A stretch of 64,000 nt of DNA from the NCBI RefSeq assembly GCF_017654505.1, contig NC_054536.1:97155965-97219964 (forward strand), given 5' to 3'. The first letter of the stretch is position 1; each line of letters starts with the position of its first letter. Origin of the DNA: Polyodon spathula. Its lineage: Eukaryota > Chordata > Actinopteri > Acipenseriformes > Polyodontidae. Shown in pieces: positions 57,802 to 64,000 of this stretch. A program made the position numbers and the translations under genes. The notes under the pieces were generated by a model. It was not told the DNA's origin, searched no databases, and saw only the letters and a program-made list of their open reading frames with translations.

Positions 57802-58075
57802 TCCTGCAGTGGCAATGCTGGAAGCAGCGTGGGCCAGTCCTGCAGTGGCAATGCTGGAGGCAGCGTGGGCCAGTCCTGCAGTGGCAATGCTGGCGGCAGC
57901 GTGGGCCAGTCCTGCAGTGACAATGCTGGCGGCAGCGTGGGCCAGTCCTGCAGTGGCAATGCTGGAAGCAGCGTGGGCCAGTCCTGCAGTGGCAATGCTG
58001 GAGGCAGCGTGGGCCAGTCCTGCAGTGGCAATGCTGGCGGCAGCGTGGGCCAGTTCTGCAGTGGCAACGGTGGTA
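57802..58075. repeat. 36-bp GC-rich minisatellite
   Basis: About 7.6 copies of TCCTGCAGTGGCAATGCTGG followed by AGGCAGCGTGGGCCAG. It is 12 codons, reading SCSGNAGGSVGQ on the plus strand, within a 245-codon open frame at 57490-58227. Variants (GAAGC, GAGGC, GCGGC) repeat in order, suggesting a 3-4 unit higher-order repeat. It is the most GC-rich patch in the window. Confidence 0.93.
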
Positions 58076-58189
58076 GCGGAAAGGTTAACAGCAGAAATGC
58101 TGCCTCCTCTAGACCTGCGGCCAGTAGTGGCAACATTGGCAATGGAAAGGCTGACAGTGGTGACACAAGCTGCTATATTGTGAGTCTTT

Positions 58190-58452
58190 TAATAATAATA
58201 TCTTTATTTTTATATAGCACCTCATAGAGGACCACCATAACAAAGTGCTTTACAGAGGTAGGCTGTGAACTGTGCATTATATGCAGTCACTTACAATAGG
58301 ACACTGAATTAACATCTCATCCTCAGGATGGAGCACAAGGAGGTGAAGTGACTTGCTCAGGGTCACACAGTGAGTCAGCCAGTGGCAGAGGTGGGATTTG
58401 AACCGGTAACCTTCTGGATACAAGCCCTAGGCTTTAATCACTGGACCACACT
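58190..58452 (-). mobile_element. MIR-like (CORE-type) tRNA-derived SINE, copy 2
   Basis: On the minus strand, from 58452: TGGTCCAGTGATTAAAG resembles an RNA polymerase III A box. GGTTCAAATCCC (complement of 58395-58406) is a good B box. Then come the core TGTGACCCTGAGCAAGTCAC and a tail with GCACTTTGTTATGG and TATATAAAAATAAAGATA. Copy 1 is at 29933-30165. Confidence 0.85.
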
Positions 58453-58848
58453 GTACTCATTTTACTCTATAGCTCACTGTTTTCACATGATATAAACAAA
58501 TGTTCAAAAAGATGTATGATATTCTGTACGAAAGGAACAGTGGATATAATGTTTGTGGTCAGGGTTGCTATCACCAACAACAGCTCATCCAGGTAGTGTT
58601 CCAGTGCACTCTCCAGAACTGGCTTGTATGACTGTACCTGACAGTCTCTTTGAATAATTGACCGAGAATGTAATAATTTTACCTGCATGAACCAGTTTCT
58701 CTTGAAAAGAAACCCACAGCTGACCTGTCTGTAGAGTAATTGCTTTTATCTTACTGACACAGTCAGTAAATATCCTTAAGCCAATAAAGGGACCACAAAA
58801 GTACCCCCATTTATAACTTTGAAATACACACTAAGTTAAGCACATGCT
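58453..58848. other. no gene recognised
   Basis: Unique DNA between two SINEs. Confidence 0.4.
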
Positions 58849-59152
58849 GTCCTCCAAAGCGTGTGCCGCCAGCAGACTGCTTCTTTTCACTGTGCAGGCC
58901 CGCCATGCAGCCAACCCAGAGCTACAGCGTCGGGGAACAACACAGCTCTGGGCATCTTACAGGAAAGCCCGCAGGTGCCTGATCGGTCTACAAGGGTCGC
59001 TGGTGCATGGTGAGCCGAGGACATCCTGGCCGACCTAAGCCACCCCCCTCTCGGGCGGCGCTGGGAGCTCTCGTCAATGGTCCACAGGCTATAGGGCACA
59101 TCCTGCTCTCCATGTGGAGTGCATTTACCAGATGCGCCACTTGGGACCCCCC
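58849..59152 (-). mobile_element. long tRNA-derived SINE (fish/HE1-like), minus strand
   Basis: The minus strand starts GGGGTCCCAAGTGGCGCATC with an A-box-like TGGCGCATCTGGT. GCCCTATAGCCTG and GGAGCTCCC-like sequence, CGGCCAGGATGTCCTCGGCT, GCTGTAGCTCTGGGTTGGCT and GCACACGCTTTGGAGGACAG follow. It is far more GC-rich than its surroundings. I recognise this family from basal ray-finned fish genomes. No B box (GGTTCGA type) is present between CCTGTGG and ACCATTGACG, so the head seems internally deleted. Confidence 0.75.
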
Positions 59153-59811
<659 letters not shown>

Positions 59812-60097
59812 TATCCCTCCTAAAGTTCAACTTACACTGCCTCAAGGTAGCAGGAGGGTGACAACGAGTTCTCAAGACAAAATACAGCAGGGTCCCCTGA
59901 CTCTGGCAGGTTCAACCATGCTGTGAAAGCCACTTGGCCCTCCTTCCCCAGAGGCTGGATTGCCGCCGACCAAGGCAGCGGCCGGTTAGGCAGAGGGTGC
60001 TAACAATCACCGGGTTATGATTTTAGGCTGCCACAGAACACTGACCCTGGCCACGTACAACTGAAGATCTCTTTCAGGTGAAGCAAGACTTCAAGAG

Positions 60098-60640
60098 TTG
60101 GAAGAAGAACTTGGAAGAATCAAGTGGGACATCGTAGGACAAAGTGAAGTACGGCAAAAAGACAAAGGACTACTAGAACTCAAGAGTGGACATCTTCTCT
60201 TCTACCGAGACACTACAGGTGGACGAAGGGGAGACGTTGGATTCATTGTCCACAAGAGAATCAAGAATAATGTAGTTGAGACTGATAGTGTGTCAGAGAG
60301 GTCCGCAAGACTGATAGTGAAAGTTTCAAGGAAGTTTGAACTTCAGGTCATCCAAGTATATGCACCAACAACAAGCTATTCGGATGAAGAAGTCAAAGAT
60401 TTCTATGAAGAAGTACAAGAACTACACGAAAATGGGAAGAGCCACTATAAGTTTATCATCAGTGACTTCAACGCCAAAACAGGAGCCCAGCAAGAAGATG
60501 AGAATTCGGTCTGCAAATTTAGACATGGCAAAAGGAATGAGAGGGGCGACAGACTTGTCGAATTTCCAGAGAACAAGAACTTATTCATCATGAACACCTT
60601 CTTCCAGAAGAAACCCATCAGGAAATGGACATGGAGATGA
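60098..60640 (+). pseudogene. RTE-like LINE endonuclease (180 codons open)
   Basis: APE-type endonuclease with the motifs in order: DIVGQSEVRQKDKG (Glu motif, about residues 11-24), HLLFYRDTTGGRRGDVGFIV, LQVIQVYAPTTSYSDEEV, FIISDFNAKTGA (D-x-N, the usual GDFN with G replaced by S) and FFQKKPIRKWTWR. A stop follows R, where the family continues S-P-N; after it, KNEIDYIHTNKK is still readable. The open frame may begin upstream of the ATG because TYN of the N-terminal motif lies at 60054. Confidence 0.88.
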
Positions 60641-60912
60641 CCCAAAACAGTGAAGAATGAAATTGACTACATACACACCAATAAGAAACACGCTGATAAG
60701 ATGTGTCAGTACTAAACAATTTTAACATAGGAAGTGACCACAGGCTTGTAAGATGCATAATACATCTAAACTCAGCAAAACCTATGATGATGAAATCCAA
60801 CAAAATCAATGTAGAAATGCTCCAGAAGCAAAGCCTGGTGTTTCAACTGGAACTGAAGAATAGATTCAGCAATCTTCAAGATCTGCAAAAAGATTAAACA
60901 AAATCTATAAGG

Positions 60913-62140
60913 GTGACGCAGGTAAACGATTGGAACAATGCATTTCTGATACTTTTACATGAGAAAGGAGATAAAGAAGACCTCAAGAACTACACACCTA
61001 TTAACTTACTGCCTATAATCTACAAAATCTTTACCAAGATACTCACCAACAGACTTCAAGATAAATTTGACAACCAAATGAGCAAGCTGGACTCAGGAGT
61101 GGATTTGGCACAATGGATCATCTTCAAGTTGTACGGAAAGTGATTCAAACCAGCAACGAGTACAAACAACCACTATGCTTGGGATTCATCGACTATGAAA
61201 AAGCCTTTGACTCTGTTTCCACAAGATCTGCATTAAGCGCTCCGAAAAAACAAGAATTGAGAAAACGTACATAGACTTGAATATCCACAGTAAGACTCCA
61301 TAAAAACAGCAAAAAAAATTAAGATTAAAGAAGGAGTTCCTCAAGGAGACACAACTTCCCCAAAGCTCTTCACAGCCACCCTAGAAGACATTTTCAAAAC
61401 ACTGGATTGAAAATAAGGGGCTGAAGATCAATGGAGCCTACTTGAAATACGTACGATTTGCTGACGACATCCTCACAGCTACAACGTGCCCAGAAAAATT
61501 ACAAACAAGAATACAAGAACTACACGAGGCTAACATCAAAGTGGGTTTGAAAATGAACCTGAAGACGACTCAAGTCATGTTCAATAAATATACCACTCCA
61601 CAGGCAATTGAAGTCAATGAGATCAAGCTTGATGAAGTCAATAGCTATGTATACTTATGACAGTTAGTTTCGGCAACAGAGAACCAAATGTTCAAAATCA
61701 ACAGAAGAGCAAATATGGGCTGGAGTGCCTTTGGAAGATTAAGCATGGCTCTGAAAGGGAAACTACCCTTATGCCTCAAGAGGAAAGTCTTTGACCAATG
61801 CATGCTGTCAGTGCTAACTCACAGATGAAACCTGGACCCTCAATGCAAAAATGACTGAAAAATTACAAACGGCTCAATGCAGTATGGAAAGATGCATGTT
61901 GGGAATAACAAGAAGAACAAAAGTAACAAGAAGAGATCAAACAAAAGTATGCAATGTTATTTATAAAAACAGAAATGGCAGTGGGCCAGATATGTAGTCA
62001 GAAGAAAAGACCATCGCTGGACCAAGGACCATCACTGGACCAAAGATATACTAGACTGGATCCCAAGAGATATAAAGCGACCAAGAAGAAGACCTCCAAG
62101 AAGATGGCAAGATGAAATTAGGAAACATGCCGGAGCAATG
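60913..62140 (+). pseudogene. RTE-like LINE reverse transcriptase and C-terminal region
   Basis: LLHEKGDKEDLKNYTPINLL (about 60951-61010), IIYKIFTKILTNRLQDKF, LGFIDYEKAFDSVS (about 61181-61222), GVPQGDTTSPKLFTATLEDI (about 61336-61395) and FADDILTATTCPEKLQ (about 61459-61506, catalytic FADD). The basic C-terminus ends at 62136. Interrupted by stops near 61140, 61660 and 61740 and by small deletions. Confidence 0.87.
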
Positions 62141-62147
62141 TGGACTG

Positions 62148-64000
62148 ATAATTGTTTGAATTCGTGAGTGGTTTTTAATAATTTTATTAGAGATACTAAT
62201 TTGCGGGATATTTGGTGTATGAAGAATGATAATGCAAGGAACTACACCTTCTTTTCTGCTCGACACAAAACCTATTCTCGGATTGACTATATTCTTACCT
62301 CATCTACACTTATTGAATATGTGACAAAAATTGACATACTACTAATATTAATTTTGATCATTCCCCTGTACTGTGTAATATATTACCTACAATACACCCT
62401 CCACGTGCAAAGAGATGGCGTTTTAATACTTCACTTTTACAAAATTCAGCGTTTATTACACAACTTAATAATAAACTACAAGAATGTATTAAATTTAATT
62501 TCAGTTCCTCGGATTCTTTGGGAAGTTTCTAAGTGTTTTCTGAGAGGTAATTGCACTGCATTTTCTTCCTGTATACACACCTCTAGAAACAAAAAAATGA
62601 TTAACCTTGAAACCCAAATTCAAATTTTAGAGAAAGGACAGAAGCAGGCTTTTTCTGATGACAGAGCAAAACAATGAAATATTCTCAAAACCGAATTTAA
62701 AGCCCTGACGTTGTCGCAAGCAGAATTCCTCATTCATCGCGCCAACAAAATTATTATTACCATGGGGAAAGACCTAGTAAATTACTGTCTCTGAGACTGA
62801 AGCATAATGAAAGTTTGGCAGCATTTATCGTGATTAAAACTGTAAATAATGTACTAGTTAAAGAAATTAATAAAACATACAGCCGTAATCTCACTATTAT
62901 TGAAAAGAAATAAAGATCCAAATGAATGTTCCGGTTATCATCCAATTTCCCTTCTATGCACGGGTGCAAAGCTCTATGCTAAGGTCATGGCTTCTGGATT
63001 AGAACAATATATTGGTAGAGTGATCCACTTTGATCAAACAGGCTTCATGAGAGGGCGTCTAGTTTCTGACAATATTCATAGATTACTACATGTCATTTGT
63101 GATGCTGCCTCCCACTCTGAATCTTGTGCAGTTTTTTCCCTGGATGTGGAAAAGGCATTCGATCGAATTGAGTGGCACTACCTCTGGTTGGTCTTGGAAT
63201 GTTTTGGATTTGGTCCAGGTTTTATTCATATGGTGCAAGTACTATATAACAATTCTTTGGCATCTGTGATGACTGGTAGCTGTCAATCCTTCCCTTTTAA
63301 ACTTCAATGGGGAACACGTCAAGGATGCCCTCTCTCCCCATTGCTATTTGCTCTATCTTTGGAACCGCTAGCTCAAGCTGTTAGACAAAGTACAGATATC
63401 ACTCCAATAACAACCACAGGCTCAAAACATTACATTTCTCTTTACACAGATGACATTCTTTTATATCTTTCAAATATTTCAGAATCAACTCCTCATTGTC
63501 TAGCACTAAATTTGGCAGTATGTCTGGTTATAAAATTAATTGGGCTAAATCAATTTTAATGCCTCTAAATCTAGCTTCAAAGAATGCAGTACTCCCTATT
63601 ACAATCCCAGCTGATAATAAATTGACATATTTGGGAATACAGATTCACCCCTCTCTGCAACTTATAAACAAAGTTAATTACACTACTTTATTTGACAACA
63701 TTAAACAAGACCTGCAGAGATGGTCTCCCTTGCATTTATCTTTACAAGGCAGGATAGCCACGAGTTAATTTTCAATTTTTTATGATACCCCTATCCCATA
63801 TCCTACTTTTTTTAAGGAAGCCAATTCTATTATATCTAAATATATTTACCCTGTCTGGTCAAATAATGGTGTGCACAGTTTTAAAGATATTTTAACAGTA
63901 AAGGCCTTCGATTGTTCCAGGAACTCAAGGAAGACTTCTCTCTCCCAGGTTTCTCTTATTTTCTATATTTAAGACTAAGGTCTGCTTTACGTGCCTATGG
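62148..64000 (+). mobile_element. L1/Tx1-like LINE, 5'-truncated, runs off the window
   Basis: Starts inside the endonuclease C-terminus (NLRDIWCMKNDNARNYTFFS then YSRIDYILTSS), and continues through the linker and reverse transcriptase to the window edge. Frame changes near 62400, 62680-62890, 63500 and 63770 show decay. Family identity rests on RT motifs. It directly abuts truncated LINE copy 2, as if it inserted there with 5' truncation. Confidence 0.85.
62900..63768 (+). pseudogene. L1/Tx1-like reverse transcriptase
   Basis: RT motifs in order: [20 protein letters not shown] (usual Y-R-P-I-S-L-L, here H for R), [39 protein letters not shown] (catalytic Asp), [20 protein letters not shown] and [12 protein letters not shown]. 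The active-site box is YTDD instead of the usual Y/F-A-D-D. A frameshift near 63500 separates the thumb region ([32 protein letters not shown]). This copy is not functional. Confidence 0.87.

Larger units (their letters stand above)
59815..62147 (+). mobile_element. RTE-like LINE, copy 2 (leader to C-terminus)
   Basis: The leader (59815-60060) ends CTGGCCACGTACAAC. The endonuclease (60061-60700), RT (60913-61900) and C-terminal RRRPPRRWQDEIRKHAG segment (62086-62136) follow. It stops abruptly at CCGGAGCAATGTGGAC (62147), where L1-like sequence begins. It lacks the minisatellites of copy 1, so it shows the ancestral single-copy state of their units. Several stops and frameshifts make it inactive. 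Confidence 0.88.

Noticed and set aside
58395..58452. Possible tRNA gene on the minus strand (A-box- and B-box-like motifs)
   Set aside because: No cloverleaf can be folded with paired acceptor ends, and the sequence continues into a SINE core. It is a tRNA-derived SINE head.

Overview
The window looks like vertebrate chromosomal DNA, most likely from a non-teleost ray-finned fish. It is AT-rich and gene-poor, and almost everything in it is retrotransposons, DNA transposons and tandem repeats. The only host gene I can support is scratch-1 (scrt1), a neuronal SNAG-domain zinc-finger repressor on the minus strand at 14568-16465. Several repeat families look like those I associate with sturgeon and paddlefish: the CR1-like LINE whose 3' end reads like CATAAGAA repeats, a tRNA-derived SINE at 58849-59152, and Tc1 and L2 elements. 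That taxonomic guess comes from memory and was not tested.

Layout. 1-3325: decayed RTE-like LINE whose own sequence has been amplified into minisatellites. 3474-5055: nearly full-length dead Tc1-like transposon. 5056-13170: anonymous DNA with minisatellites and microsatellites. 13175-17081: scrt1 with its 3' UTR, two coding exons and candidate promoter. 17590-25520: two CR1-like LINE copies around anonymous DNA. 26054-27645: about 59 copies of a 27-bp minisatellite. 28365-29014: solo LTR. 29877-30258: MIR-like SINE inside a 56-bp duplication. 31918-34190: long TTC and CA/CAGACA arrays. 36952-40369: 12-bp array joined to an L2 LINE 3' end that is split by a second solo LTR. 42128-43385: two adjoining minisatellites. 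45008-51856: a third CR1-like fragment, then an L2 LINE copy swollen by four internal repeat arrays and split by a third solo LTR. 54880-57295: 5' half of a CR1-like LINE (ORF1 and endonuclease). 57324-58452: two minisatellites and a second MIR-like SINE. 58849-59152: tRNA-derived SINE. 59815-62147: second RTE-like LINE copy. 62148-64000: L1-like LINE running off the window.

The most unusual theme is minisatellite birth inside LINEs. In three cases the array unit can be matched to a segment of the LINE coding sequence that holds the array: 27-bp and 26-bp units in the RTE-like LINE, and a 12-bp unit from the L2 reverse transcriptase. A single-copy ancestor of each unit is visible elsewhere in the window. 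All three solo LTRs have 5-bp target duplications that can be read directly, and two of them hit L2 3' tails.

Most long open frames here are by-products of tandem repeats whose unit is a multiple of 3 (12, 27, 36 or 54 bp), not genes. No CRISPR array, bacterial operon, rRNA or functional tRNA gene was seen.
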